The notes under the pieces were generated by a model that saw nothing but the letters and a program-made list of their open reading frames with translations, had not been told where the DNA came from and searched no databases. A stretch of DNA of 64,000 nt, from assembly GCF_000620625.1 (NCBI RefSeq), contig NZ_JIAW01000008.1, positions 62,001 to 126,000 on the forward strand, written 5' to 3'. A program made the translations under genes and the position numbers. This document shows, one piece after another, positions 44,631 to 53,715 of this stretch (positions are counted from its first letter, which is position 1; the number at the start of each line of letters is the position of its first letter). Source of the DNA: Mycobacterium sp. URHB0044 (GTDB lineage Bacteria > Actinomycetota > Actinomycetes > Mycobacteriales > Mycobacteriaceae).

Positions 44631-44684
44631 GGCCAGACTTAGTTGGCAATCCAGCTCGTCGACCCGTCCCGCTTCTTTGGGGTC

Positions 44685-44697
44685 TACTCCAGGATGT
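44685..44697 (+). promoter_or_regulatory. weak operator half-palindrome near GntR start
   Basis: TACTCCAGGATGT keeps TCC-A-GGAT with several mismatches. It lies 31 bp before the start codon and may be an accessory site. Confidence 0.4.
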
Positions 44698-44728
44698 GGA
44701 GCGGTCGGAATGGCAGCAGAGGGGGACC

Positions 44729-45451
44729 ATGATGGTAGATCCACAGTCGCGGGTTCAGACGCTTTCCCGCACACCCCGATTGGTCGATGAGGTAGTCGAT
44801 CATTTGCGCGACGCCATCATTGAAGGTGCCCTGCCCGCAGGGACTCCATTGCCTCAGGTGACTCTCGCAGCACAGCTCGGCGTCAGCAGGACACCCTTGC
44901 GCGAAGCACTCCGTCTCCTTGAGACCGAAGGGTTGATCAGGACATCGGCGAATAACCTTAGCGTCGAGGTCGTCGAAGTCGGCGTGGATGATCTGCGCGA
45001 CATGTACCAACTACGTGAGGTCGTCGACGGTCTCGCTGCGCGACTGGCTGCGCAGCGAGGGCTGACGCCGGCCGACGAGCAGCGCGCCAACGCCCTGCTG
45101 CACGAGATGGAAGCGTCGACCGAACCGTATAACCCGGTGCTGCGCAGCCGAGCTCACGGTCAGTTTCACGAGCTGATCGCACTCGCTTCCGGCAATGCCA
45201 GATTGGAATCCTTCGTACCTTTGATCAGAACCAGCTCCGCCGCGCTGTACCTACCAATTGGCCGTGAACACGCGCAGAAGAATCTGCTTGCCGCCAACCC
45301 AGACAAGACTTACAAGGACATCCTGAACGACAGCGACGCCCAGCACCACGAAATCATCGCGGCGATCATGACCGGAGATCCACAGGTGGCAGAAGCAGTG
45401 GCACGCCGCCACATCCAGCGCACGATTGACAGTGTCACGAGCTACGGATAG
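44729..45451 (+). CDS. GntR/FadR-type regulator 1
   Basis: The 240-aa protein has an N-terminal winged helix-turn-helix (LPQVTLAAQLGVSRTPLREA) with recognition helix VSRTPLREALRLLE. A helical FCD-type ligand domain follows (YQLREVVDGLAARLAA, HGQFHELIALASGNARL with the metal/ligand His, DSDAQHHEIIAAI). ATG 44729 has AGGGGG upstream. The palindrome occurs twice nearby. It probably represses the divergent aldehyde dehydrogenase operon and itself, releasing when an acyl-CoA or acid intermediate binds. Confidence 0.9.
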   Translation: MMVDPQSRVQTLSRTPRLVDEVVDHLRDAIIEGALPAGTPLPQVTLAAQLGVSRTPLREALRLLETEGLIRTSANNLSVEVVEVGVDDLRDMYQLREVVDGLAARLAAQRGLTPADEQRANALLHEMEASTEPYNPVLRSRAHGQFHELIALASGNARLESFVPLIRTSSAALYLPIGREHAQKNLLAANPDKTYKDILNDSDAQHHEIIAAIMTGDPQVAEAVARRHIQRTIDSVTSYG

Positions 45452-45463
45452 TAAACCGCCGCG

Positions 45464-46285
45464 TCACGCCTTGTTGCACATGCCGGCGTCTACCGGAAGC
45501 GCTACACCAGTTACATAGCGCGCCGCATCAGACACGAGCCAGGCGATTGCGTTGCTGACGTCGATCGACTCTATCCGCTCGACGGGCATTGGGTTTCCCA
45601 GCCCTTGCGCCAACGCGGGGTTGATGGCCGCCGCCGATTGATCGAATCCCACCAACATCGGTGTGTCCACGCCTGTCGGATGCACGGTGTTCACTCTGAT
45701 GCTCTTCGGGGCAAGGTAATTGGCGTACATCCGCATCAATCCCACCACGCCGTGCTTGGCTGCGGCGTAACCGAAGTTGCCGCCGTTGGTTCCCGCGACC
45801 ATGCCCTTGAGACCATTCACGGAGCTGGTGATGACGATCGAACCACCTTGGTCCTGGTCGAGCAGTGCCGGCAGCGCCGCCTGGATGCTGTTCCATACCC
45901 CCACGAGCATGACGTCGATCGCATCCCGGAATGCCTCGTTGTCCCGTCCTGGGGCTAGTCCTTGAAACATGATGCCTGCGTTGGCAATCACGATGTCGAG
46001 GCGACCCAGGGTGCGCACGCCGCTGGCGACCGCATCGGCCAACGCTTCTGCGTCGCGCACGTCCACGACGAACGCTTCCATGCGGCAGCCGACGTTCTCC
46101 ACCAACCTGACTGTCTCATCGAGATCGTCGCGGGTAGCCATCGGGTACGAGACCGTAGGAATCTGATCACAGATGTCGACGCCGATGATGTCAGCGCCCT
46201 CCTCCGCCAGCCTGACCGCGTGCGACCGTCCTTGCCCTCTTGCCGCACCGGTGATGAAGGCAACCTTGCCGTCAAGCGTTCCCAT
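45464..46285 (-). CDS. mycofactocin-coupled SDR
   Basis: The 273-aa SDR has TGAARGQGRSHAVRLAEEG, then VDICDQIPTVSYPMATRDDL, the insertion typical of mycofactocin-coupled dehydrogenases, followed by DVRD. NAGIM stands for NNAG, the catalytic Ser is in ITSSVNG and the YxxxK motif in YAAAKHG. Oxidation of an alcohol with a tightly held NAD is the expected chemistry. The start overlaps the end of the OB-fold gene by 14 bp, so it belongs to the BVMO-thiolase-OB operon. Confidence 0.92.
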   Translation of the reverse strand: MGTLDGKVAFITGAARGQGRSHAVRLAEEGADIIGVDICDQIPTVSYPMATRDDLDETVRLVENVGCRMEAFVVDVRDAEALADAVASGVRTLGRLDIVIANAGIMFQGLAPGRDNEAFRDAIDVMLVGVWNSIQAALPALLDQDQGGSIVITSSVNGLKGMVAGTNGGNFGYAAAKHGVVGLMRMYANYLAPKSIRVNTVHPTGVDTPMLVGFDQSAAAINPALAQGLGNPMPVERIESIDVSNAIAWLVSDAARYVTGVALPVDAGMCNKA

Positions 46286-46718
46286 TGGACTCTCCTTCTC
46301 GACCGATTGCTACGGGTTCCCACTGCGGGATCGTGACACCAGGCTCGACATCGTCGTACTGGACCCGCATTTTCATTCCGTGGTGAAGCTCGGGCGTTCC
46401 ATCGAGATACCCTACGAACCGCACGCTCGGGTACTCATCGAGTTGCACGAGCACGACGGTGTATGGGGCTGGAAACGCGTCGTGGATGGAATGCTGGAGC
46501 ACCGTCCAGGAGTAGACAGAACCGGTCGGGCGCACATCCTTCCAACCGACGTTCCACGAACTACACTGATGACAAAATGATTTGGGCAGATGCAGAACCG
46601 CGGAACAATCGTTACAGGTGCGAACGACCAGCCGGTGTTCGGCGGCGGCCTGCCAGAAGCCGCCGGTTTCCTCGTCATCGGTGACGGGCAGCGGCCGCCG
46701 AGCCGAGATCGCCATCAT
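46272..46718 (-). CDS. DUF35-type zinc-ribbon/OB-fold protein (partner of the thiolase-like gene)
   Basis: The 148-aa protein has a zinc ribbon CNDC and CHQC (Cys-x2-Cys twice, 9 residues apart) and an OB fold ending in WEPV. These ChsH2/DUF35-type proteins pair with Ltp2-like thiolase homologs as retro-aldolases or with hydratases in steroid side-chain degradation. Its ATG overlaps the stop of the thiolase-like gene (ATGA), supporting complex formation. Confidence 0.88.
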   Translation of the reverse strand: MMAISARRPLPVTDDEETGGFWQAAAEHRLVVRTCNDCSAVLHLPKSFCHQCSSWNVGWKDVRPTGSVYSWTVLQHSIHDAFPAPYTVVLVQLDEYPSVRFVGYLDGTPELHHGMKMRVQYDDVEPGVTIPQWEPVAIGREGESNGNA

Positions 46719-47917
46719 GCCGCACCCAAGATCAAAGCGCTTGTCAGCGCCGGTAGACCGGAAGTGACGAGACAGGTCTGCGCACCCCTAACCTGCGACG
46801 TGGAGGTTCCGCGCAGTTGCCGAACCCCCTCGAGGATGTGGTTCATCCCGTGAATGTATGCCTCTGACAAGTTGCCGCCGGCGGTGTTGATGGGGATACG
46901 GCCATTCATGTCGATGGCGCCGCTCGACGCAAACGCTCCGCCCTCACCCCTCCCACACAGACCGTAGTCCTCTAGCTGCAGCAGCACGGTGATCGTGAAG
47001 CAGTCGTAGATCTGGGCAACGTCTAAATCTCGTGGCCCAAGCCCGGCACGCCGATAGAGTTCGTCGGCCACTTGCTTGGACGGGTTCTCTAATACGGACG
47101 GCCGCATCAAAGACGGAAACACCTTGCCCCCCTGCATTTCTGCGACTACGCCCTGGGCGACCGCGGTGATGAGCACGCCAGGTTGACGTGCATCCTTTGC
47201 ACGTTCGGCCGCAGACACAACTACCGCACAAGCGCCGTCGGTCTCAAGGCAGTAGTCGTACAACCGAAGCGGATCGGCGATCATTCGTGCGGCGTAGTAA
47301 TCCTCGAGCGACATCGTGCGATCGTTCATCATTGCCGCGGGGTTCGCATTCGCCCGTTTGCGGACGGTCATCGCGATTGCGGCCAAGTCGTCCGACTCCG
47401 ACCCGTATTCAATCATGTGGCGGCGAGCCAAGATTGCGAACAACTGTCCAGGCGCCATTAGCCCGTATGGGAAGAAGTACTCGTCAAGGGTGCCCCCTCC
47501 CCCGACGTAATCGGCGTCGCCCGTCTGCTGGATGCCGCTGCCCTTGCCGTATCGCATCCCAGACCGGCCGTTGAGGGCGCGATACACCAAGACATTGGTC
47601 GCCTGGCCGGACACTATCGCTGCGACGGCTTGACCCACCATCGCGCACGGGGCGGCGCCGCCGGTGGCGCCGACCCCCCAGTAGGTGAGCCTCTCCAGCC
47701 CGAGCCAGTGCGCGATGTCGGAATGCTTGACGGTGTCGTAGTCGCAGTAGACGACCCCGTCAATGTCGGAGGGCCGCAAGCCGGCATCGCCGATGGCCGC
47801 GAGGCCGGCCTCGGTGGCCAGTGCCGCTACGCTGCGTCCCGACTTCTTCGAAAACTCGGTAGCGCCGATCCCGGTGATCGCGCAGGCGTTGCGGTGAGCA
47901 CGCTTCAGGTTGGTCAT
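46715..47917 (-). CDS. thiolase-like lipid-transfer protein (Ltp2/SCPx type)
   Basis: The 400-aa thiolase-fold protein begins ACAITGIGATEFSKKSGRS and shows VGATGGAAPCAMVGQAVAAI, then QIYDCFTITVLLQLEDYG and TAGGNLSEAYIHGMNHILEGV. The canonical thiolase catalytic Cys motif is not clear, which suggests a retro-aldolase (Ltp2-like) and not a CoA thiolase. It forms a pair with the overlapping DUF35 protein. It probably cleaves a beta-hydroxy-acyl-CoA of a branched chain. Confidence 0.88.
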   Translation of the reverse strand: MTNLKRAHRNACAITGIGATEFSKKSGRSVAALATEAGLAAIGDAGLRPSDIDGVVYCDYDTVKHSDIAHWLGLERLTYWGVGATGGAAPCAMVGQAVAAIVSGQATNVLVYRALNGRSGMRYGKGSGIQQTGDADYVGGGGTLDEYFFPYGLMAPGQLFAILARRHMIEYGSESDDLAAIAMTVRKRANANPAAMMNDRTMSLEDYYAARMIADPLRLYDYCLETDGACAVVVSAAERAKDARQPGVLITAVAQGVVAEMQGGKVFPSLMRPSVLENPSKQVADELYRRAGLGPRDLDVAQIYDCFTITVLLQLEDYGLCGRGEGGAFASSGAIDMNGRIPINTAGGNLSEAYIHGMNHILEGVRQLRGTSTSQVRGAQTCLVTSGLPALTSALILGAA

Positions 47918-47969
47918 GGCGTTTTGCCTCTATCCGCGAAAATCGTTGCAGTGCAAGTGTCGACGCGGA

Positions 47970-49799
47970 CTAGGTTGTGACGCTGTCGCGTGAGTGCACG
48001 ATGGTGGCGGCGCCCTCATACTCCCTATCGTCTCGCCACCGATCCAGCAGGTCCCGGTACGTGAACGGGCCGCCGTAATAGGCATCAGCCCAGACGGGAC
48101 GGCCGTGCTCGAACTTACCTTCGGTGTCGAAGTCACCTTCGTTGTTGAAGTAGCCCGGTGTGCAGAGCTTCACCTGTTCGGCGTTGAACACCAGATGCAT
48201 GTTCTCGTCCATGGTGGCGCACCACTGCTGTACCGCTTCTGCGGTCACCTCGAACCTGACCACCTGGTCGGCGGTCAGTTGTTTGATGTGCTTGGCGACG
48301 TGGGCAGCCTGCTCACCTGCGACGTGCAGCACGTTGACCGATACCGCGGACTGGCGCACCCCGCCGACGACGTACATGTTCGGGAACCCGTGGGTGTAGA
48401 TGCCGTGTACCGTGCGCACCCGCTCTTTCCATGCTTGATCCAATGTGACTCCGCCGGCACCGATTACGTCGAACCCGCCGGACCGGGCCGGCGAGACGAC
48501 TGATTCGAACCCGGTGGCATACACGATCAGGTCGACCGGATACTCCTTGCCGTCGACAACCAGGCCGTTTGGCGTGATCCTTTCGGGTCCACAACCATCG
48601 GTATCGAGCAGGTGCACGTTTGGTTTGTTGAACGCCTGCAGGTAGTTGTCGTGAAAGCTCGGCCGCTTGCAGTGCGTCGCGTACCACGGCTTGAGCTTCT
48701 CAGCCACCTCTGGATCGTCGATCAACTCGTCTACCCGGGTGCGAATGCGTTCCATCTGTTCGATGTCATAATCAGCGAGCTTGGCTTGGTAGGCCTCCAG
48801 GTCCGGTGGTGACCCGTCCGTGGGCATCTCAAGGACCGGCAACCCCCAGATCTCCGTCCAGCCGTCAGTGACAATCTTTTCCTCGACGGGCATGCCGAAC
48901 ATCTGCGCCTCGAAGTTGTCGGCGCGTCGCCGCTGCCAACCCGACTCCTGATTCTCGTACCACTCGGGATCCGTTGAATCGTTGGCCCGCACGCCGACGA
49001 TCACTGGGGTGCGCTGGACCAGGTACGTCTCCTTCGCAGACTCAGCGACTAGCGGGAAGCACTGCAGCGCAGTGGGGCCAGTGCCGATGACCGCTACCCG
49101 CTTGTCGGCGAGTTTGGTCAGATTGCCCCGCGAATCGCCCCCGGTGTACCGGTAGTCCCAGCGACTCGAATGGAACGAGTGCCCGGAGAAGGTCTCCAAA
49201 CCGGGAATGCCGGGCAGTTTCGGGCGGTGCAAGACACCGCCGGTTCCCAACACCATGAACCGGGCCCGGATGTTGTCGCCTCGATTGGTACTGACGATCC
49301 AGCGGAGCGTCTCTTCATCCCAGTTCAGACTCGTGACCAAGGTTTGAAGGAGGGAGTTCTCGTAGAGGTTGAATCGGCGGGCGATCGACTTCGAGTATTC
49401 CCAAATCTCTTCGCCGGGGGCATACCGCGCGGACGGCATGTAGCCCATCTCCTCCAGCATGGGCATGTACACATACGACTCGCAGTCGCAGGCGAGTCCC
49501 GGATAGCGATTCCAGTACCAGGTGCCACCGAAATCGGCGGCTTTGTCGACTACCAGGAAGTCGTCGATTCCCTCTTTGCGGAGCTGAACCGCGGTGAGCT
49601 GGCCCGACCAGCCAGCGCCGATGATGGCCACCTCGGTATCGACGGTCACCGGCTCGCGCTCTGCGACACTGTCGACGAACGGATCGGCTTCGAAGTCAGA
49701 GCCAATCTCGATCGGAACATACTGAGCCGTGCCGTCTTTGCGGATCCGTTTGGCGCGTTCTTCGGCATATTTCCGGGCCATTTCTTCGCGATCAACCAT
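47970..49799 (-). CDS. Baeyer-Villiger-type flavin monooxygenase
   Basis: The 609-aa class B flavoprotein has the FAD motif IIGAGWSGQLTA, the signature GGTWYWNRYPG, the Baeyer-Villiger fingerprint FSGHSFHSSRW (FxGxxxHxxxW) and the NADPH motif VIGTGPTALQ. It has a longer N-terminal extension than cyclohexanone monooxygenase, like the large actinobacterial steroid or cyclododecanone-type enzymes. It inserts oxygen beside a ring ketone to give a lactone or ester, which an esterase of the cluster could open. It heads an operon with the thiolase-like, OB and SDR genes. The operator lies at 49926-49938. Confidence 0.93.
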   Translation of the reverse strand: MVDREEMARKYAEERAKRIRKDGTAQYVPIEIGSDFEADPFVDSVAEREPVTVDTEVAIIGAGWSGQLTAVQLRKEGIDDFLVVDKAADFGGTWYWNRYPGLACDCESYVYMPMLEEMGYMPSARYAPGEEIWEYSKSIARRFNLYENSLLQTLVTSLNWDEETLRWIVSTNRGDNIRARFMVLGTGGVLHRPKLPGIPGLETFSGHSFHSSRWDYRYTGGDSRGNLTKLADKRVAVIGTGPTALQCFPLVAESAKETYLVQRTPVIVGVRANDSTDPEWYENQESGWQRRRADNFEAQMFGMPVEEKIVTDGWTEIWGLPVLEMPTDGSPPDLEAYQAKLADYDIEQMERIRTRVDELIDDPEVAEKLKPWYATHCKRPSFHDNYLQAFNKPNVHLLDTDGCGPERITPNGLVVDGKEYPVDLIVYATGFESVVSPARSGGFDVIGAGGVTLDQAWKERVRTVHGIYTHGFPNMYVVGGVRQSAVSVNVLHVAGEQAAHVAKHIKQLTADQVVRFEVTAEAVQQWCATMDENMHLVFNAEQVKLCTPGYFNNEGDFDTEGKFEHGRPVWADAYYGGPFTYRDLLDRWRDDREYEGAATIVHSRDSVTT

Positions 49800-49925
49800 T
49801 CGAATGACTCCATCTCCCGTAGCACCACGAGCAATTGGACAATGCGGTTTCGACTACGTGGGGCTCGAACCGACAACCATCGCGGGCGTCGGCCGGATTA
49901 CCGTCTCACGATCGATAGCAGTCTT

Positions 49926-49938
49926 GCATCCAGGATCC
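49926..49938 (-). promoter_or_regulatory. GTATCC-type operator upstream of BVMO operon
   Basis: GCATCCAGGATCC has two mismatches to the palindrome and lies 127 bp before the BVMO start. Confidence 0.68.
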
Positions 49939-50068
49939 CGAGATACAAGTCCCTTATCAGTCGAGGTGACAAAGGCGCGTCTGAGCTGCGCGTCTGGCTG
50001 CTCGTCCGGACATGAAGGGTGCTCGGCGGGTCGCTTCGATCGGCCGCCGTTATCGCCGGGCGGACATC

Positions 50069-50806
50069 TCAACCCGCAACGTCTGATGGCTTGGCAGCGC
50101 GGGTGATCAGGCCTGAGTTCAACGTGGCATTGATGTGGTGGCTTGCCGCCAGCTCGGCGAGGTCCCCGTCGCCGCTCTTGATCGCGGCGTAAATCGAACG
50201 ATGCTGCTTGCTGGTGGCTTCAAGGATCCGCTCAAGGCTCTCATTGGAGGGATCCAGCTCGGTGAGGTATGAATGCAACGAGTAATTGGTCATCTTGATC
50301 AAGCTCGCCTGCTGAGCCACCCGCGAGTTGCCGCAGAACTCTGCGATCTTTAGAAAGAATGCGATGTCCGCAGCGAGCATCGTGGCTGGGTCAAACGGCT
50401 TTCTCGCCGATTCCATGACGTCCAGCAACTCCACCAACTCAGCATCCTGTTTCGGCGAAATCCCCTTCGTCGCAAGCAAACGGGCGGCCAAGCCATCTAT
50501 GACTTGCCGTATTTCGTATAGGTCACGCAGCTCCTGCTCAGAAAAACTGACGACCTGAACCGTGCGATTGCCGTTGGACACCTGTACGAGGCCATCCTGC
50601 TCCAAGATCCTGAAGGCCTCTCGCAGGGGAGTTCTACTCACTTGAAGTTTTTCGGCCCATTCGGTCTGTATCAGCACGGTGCCTGGGGCGATCTTACGGT
50701 CGAGGATCAGCTGGCGCAGCTCCTGGGTGATGTGGTCGACTAGACGGCCGCCTTGCTTGCGCGGTGCGCTCTTCGGCGGCTTCTTGCGGCTCTTGGGGGC
50801 GGACAT
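50069..50806 (-). CDS. GntR/FadR-type regulator 2
   Basis: The 245-aa protein has a basic N-terminal tail (KSRKKPPKSAPRKQGG), a winged helix-turn-helix with recognition helix VSRTPLREAFRILE, and an FCD ligand domain (YEIRQVIDGLAARLLA, ADIAFFLKIAEFCGNSRVAQ). Its recognition helix is almost the same as in the regulator at 44729, so both should read the same operator. The ATG at 50806 directly abuts the operator (50807-50819), with TATCCT 6 nt before the ATG. The transcript is probably leaderless and self-repressed. Confidence 0.9.
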   Translation of the reverse strand: MSAPKSRKKPPKSAPRKQGGRLVDHITQELRQLILDRKIAPGTVLIQTEWAEKLQVSRTPLREAFRILEQDGLVQVSNGNRTVQVVSFSEQELRDLYEIRQVIDGLAARLLATKGISPKQDAELVELLDVMESARKPFDPATMLAADIAFFLKIAEFCGNSRVAQQASLIKMTNYSLHSYLTELDPSNESLERILEATSKQHRSIYAAIKSGDGDLAELAASHHINATLNSGLITRAAKPSDVAG

Positions 50807-50819
50807 GTATCCAGGATAA
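50807..50819 (-). promoter_or_regulatory. operator/-10 abutting the GntR start at 50806
   Basis: The minus strand reads TTATCCTGGATAC followed by ATG. TATCCT is a TANNNT -10 spaced 6 nt from the A of ATG, the same layout as at 16853. It has one mismatch to the palindrome. Confidence 0.82.
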
Positions 50820-50910
50820 AGGGCTTCCTACCCACGTGGTGTTCCATCTGCCAAACATGCCGCGCGTGCCTCGAGGCTGGTAGCCGCGAATCCGGGGCAG
50901 GGCAGTAACT

Positions 50911-51825
50911 CTAGACGGGAAAGGTCACGCCGGTTAGTTGCTCGGAAACGGTCCACAAACGCCGCTGAGTGCCAAGGTCGTAGGACCGTGAGCTGGACGT
51001 GGCCGCTTGCGGATACCCCTTCCTCTCGCCCCTGCCGTCGGGGCCGTAGTACTGACCTCCAAGCACAGCGGGATCGGTGGCAGCTCGCAGTATCGACAGC
51101 GTCCCCATGGCGGAGTTCTGCGTGACGAACGCCGACATGATCGGCAGAAGGGGACGAGCGTACGCCGGCATGTGGCGGGACAGTTCGGTGTCGGCAATGC
51201 CTGGGTGTGCCGCGACGGCAACAGTGGTGCCGTGGCTCGCAAGGCGTCGCTGCAGCTCGTAGGTGAACATCAGGTTCGCAAGCTTTGACTGCGCGTAGGC
51301 CCCAGAGCGCGAGTAGGAGCGCTCCCACTGCAAGTCATCGAAGTTGATTCCCGGCTTCATGCTGTGAGCCAGACTGGAGACGGTAACGATGCGTGAGTCC
51401 GCAACCGGCAGCAACAGGTCCAAAAGCAACCCCGTCAAGGCAAAATGCCCCAGGTGGTTAATGCCGAACTGCGACTCGAATCCGTCGCTCGTGCTCTGTC
51501 GGGGCGGGATCATCACACCCGCGTTGTTGATCAATAGATCTATCTTTGAGCACTGTTGGTGCAATTCGGCCGTAGCGTCGTGAACTGACGCCAACGACGT
51601 GAGGTCCAGGTGCAGGACAGTGAGGTCGGCACGCGGTGCTGTTTGCGCGATGCGAGCGGCCGCGTCCTTGCCCTTCGCAATGTCGCGCACTGCGAGCACC
51701 ACTGAAGCTCCTTTCTCCGCCAACACTTGCGCGGCACGGTATCCGAGGCCAGTGTTGGCGCCCGTTACTACGGCGATCCGATCACGTTGATTTGGGACAT
51801 TCTGTTCGGTCCATTTGTCGTTCAT
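50911..51825 (-). CDS. SDR, retinol/protochlorophyllide-dehydrogenase-like
   Basis: The 304-aa extended-group SDR has VVTGANTGLGYRAAQVLAEKG, LAVRD, NNAGVMIPPRQST, GINHLGHFALTGLLLDLL, catalytic Ser in VSSLAHSM and YAQSKLANLMF (YxxxK). ATG 51825 has AAGGAGAGAA. Upstream in-frame codons reach 52104 but are not supported. No operator lies just before it, so it may be outside the regulon. 51826-52093 holds no recognisable gene. Confidence 0.88.
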   Translation of the reverse strand: MNDKWTEQNVPNQRDRIAVVTGANTGLGYRAAQVLAEKGASVVLAVRDIAKGKDAAARIAQTAPRADLTVLHLDLTSLASVHDATAELHQQCSKIDLLINNAGVMIPPRQSTSDGFESQFGINHLGHFALTGLLLDLLLPVADSRIVTVSSLAHSMKPGINFDDLQWERSYSRSGAYAQSKLANLMFTYELQRRLASHGTTVAVAAHPGIADTELSRHMPAYARPLLPIMSAFVTQNSAMGTLSILRAATDPAVLGGQYYGPDGRGERKGYPQAATSSSRSYDLGTQRRLWTVSEQLTGVTFPV

Positions 51826-52093
51826 TTCTCTCCTTGAGATCGCTTGTATTGGTAGACAGAGGTTTTGCATATCGCTGAACGCAATCTGACATATCGGAGC
51901 GAAGGGGGTCGGAGAATCGCGCGCCCTACCAGATCGTTGCGTACCAAAGTCGATACTTCCGCCGCGTATCACTACGAGTTCGCTTGCCATGCAGCTGGTT
52001 CCGCTATCACATTGCGACTGAACTCCGCACAACTGGCAGCGTGGCGATGACGCGAAGGCATCGCATTCGCCAGAGCGGCTAGGTGCGGGTTGT

Positions 52094-53293
52094 CTAGCGA
52101 GCAACGATCACCGAGGAACCGTGGCCGAAGAGGCCTTGGTTGGCCGTTACGCCTACCTTGGCGCCCTCCACCTGGCGGCCGGTGGCCTGCCCCTTCAGCT
52201 GCCAGTTCAGTTCGCAGACCTGTGCGATCGCCTGGGCCGGGATGGCCTCGCCGAAACAGGCCAGCCCCCCGGACGCGTTGACCGGAACGCGACCACCGAT
52301 CGTCGTCGCGCCGCTGCGCAGCAGTTGCTCGGCTTCGCCCTTCGGGCACAGACCGAGGTGCTCATACCAATCGAGTTCCAGCGCGGTGGACAGGTCGTAC
52401 ACCTCGGCCAGGCTCAGATCTTCGGGTCCGATGCCTGCCTCAGCATAGGCCGCGTCGAGGATTTGATCCTTGAACACCCGCTCTGACGCAGGCACGATCG
52501 CAGTGGAATCCGTAGCGATATCCGGCAATTCGGGCAGGTGCTGCGGATACTTCGGCGTCACCGTCGACACCGCCCGCACCGACGGCACGCCGTCGAGCGA
52601 GCCCAGATGCTTCTTCGCAAACTGCGCGCTGGCCACGATCAGCGCCGCCGCGCCATCAGACGTCGCGCAAATATCCAGCAGCCGAAGCGGATCCGATACC
52701 ATCGGGCTGGCCAATACGTCCTCGACGGACGCTTCCTTGCGATAGCGGGCATTCGGGTTGTTCAGGCCGTGCCGCGAGTTCTTCACCTTTACCGCCGCGA
52801 AGTCCTCGAGCGTGGCACCGTAACGATCCATGCGGCGACGAGCCAGCAGCGCGAAATACACCGTATTCGTGGCGCCGATCAGATGAAAGCGCTGCCAGTC
52901 CGGATCATTGCGGCGCTCGCCGCCGACGGGGGCGAAGAACCCCTTCGGCGTGGTGTCGGCACCGATCACCAGCGCGACGTCGCAGAATCCGGCCAAGATC
53001 TGGGCGCGCGCACTCTGTAGCGCCTGGGACCCGCTGGCGCAGGCCGCATAGGACGAGGACACCGGCACACCGTTCCAACCCAGCTTCTGCGCGAACGTCG
53101 CCCCTGCGACGAACCCCGGATAGCCGTTACGAATCGTGTCGGCACCGGCGACGAGTTGGATCTGGCGCCACTCCAGCCCGGCCTCGGCCAGGGCGGCCCG
53201 TGCCGCGGCCAGGCCGTACTCGGTGAAGTCGTTGCCCCACTTGCCCCATGGGTGCATGCCTGCACCCAGGATGAACAACGGTTCTGGACTCAC
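52094..53293 (-). CDS. thiolase-like (SCP2/lipid-transfer) protein
   Basis: The 399-aa thiolase-fold protein shows SSSYAACASGSQALQSARAQI (the CASG thiolase-type block), LLDICATSDGAAALIVAS and NASGGLACFGEAIPAQAIAQ. The GTG at 53293 overlaps the TGA of the DUF35 gene (GTGA), so an ATG at 53308 is less likely. With its DUF35 partner it resembles the Ltp3/Ltp4-type thiolases of branched sterol side chains. It may do a retro-Claisen or retro-aldol cleavage. Confidence 0.86.
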   Translation of the reverse strand: MSPEPLFILGAGMHPWGKWGNDFTEYGLAAARAALAEAGLEWRQIQLVAGADTIRNGYPGFVAGATFAQKLGWNGVPVSSSYAACASGSQALQSARAQILAGFCDVALVIGADTTPKGFFAPVGGERRNDPDWQRFHLIGATNTVYFALLARRRMDRYGATLEDFAAVKVKNSRHGLNNPNARYRKEASVEDVLASPMVSDPLRLLDICATSDGAAALIVASAQFAKKHLGSLDGVPSVRAVSTVTPKYPQHLPELPDIATDSTAIVPASERVFKDQILDAAYAEAGIGPEDLSLAEVYDLSTALELDWYEHLGLCPKGEAEQLLRSGATTIGGRVPVNASGGLACFGEAIPAQAIAQVCELNWQLKGQATGRQVEGAKVGVTANQGLFGHGSSVIVAR

Positions 53294-53715
53294 GAGGCAA
53301 TCCTCCATGCGTAGACGAACCGCTCGACGCCCTGGTCGTCGACGAACAGCGGCATCGTGGTCAGCTCCATCTCCATGCCGACCTTCAAATCCGCGGCCAA
53401 CGTGCCATCGGTCACCTTGCCCAACACGATCAGGCCTTCGTCGGCCAACTGCACAGCGGCTACCGCGAAGGGCTCGAAGGGATTTGGCGACGGATACGGC
53501 GGTGGCGGGGCATAGCGGTTCTCGCTGTAGCTCCACAGCGTGCCACGCCGCGACAACGGCACCTGCGCCAGCTCGTCACCGCCACACGCGGGGTTGGGAC
53601 AGTTGTTGGCCCGCGGGGGAAACACATACGTCCCGCACTGGCGGCATTTGCCGCCGATGAGATACGGCTCACCTCCGTCGGTGGCGAACCAGCCATCGAC
53701 CGCGAACGCGATCAC
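53290..53715 (-). CDS. DUF35-type zinc-ribbon/OB-fold protein
   Basis: The 141-aa protein has KCRQCGTYVFPPR followed by CPNPACGG, the four-cysteine zinc ribbon, and the OB fold with GTLWSYSENRY. The GTG start at 53715 follows a weak GGCGG and overlaps the stop of the small upstream reading frame (GTGA). This is the second DUF35/thiolase pair in the window, in opposite gene order to 46272-47917. Confidence 0.85.
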   Translation of the reverse strand: MIAFAVDGWFATDGGEPYLIGGKCRQCGTYVFPPRANNCPNPACGGDELAQVPLSRRGTLWSYSENRYAPPPPYPSPNPFEPFAVAAVQLADEGLIVLGKVTDGTLAADLKVGMEMELTTMPLFVDDQGVERFVYAWRIAS

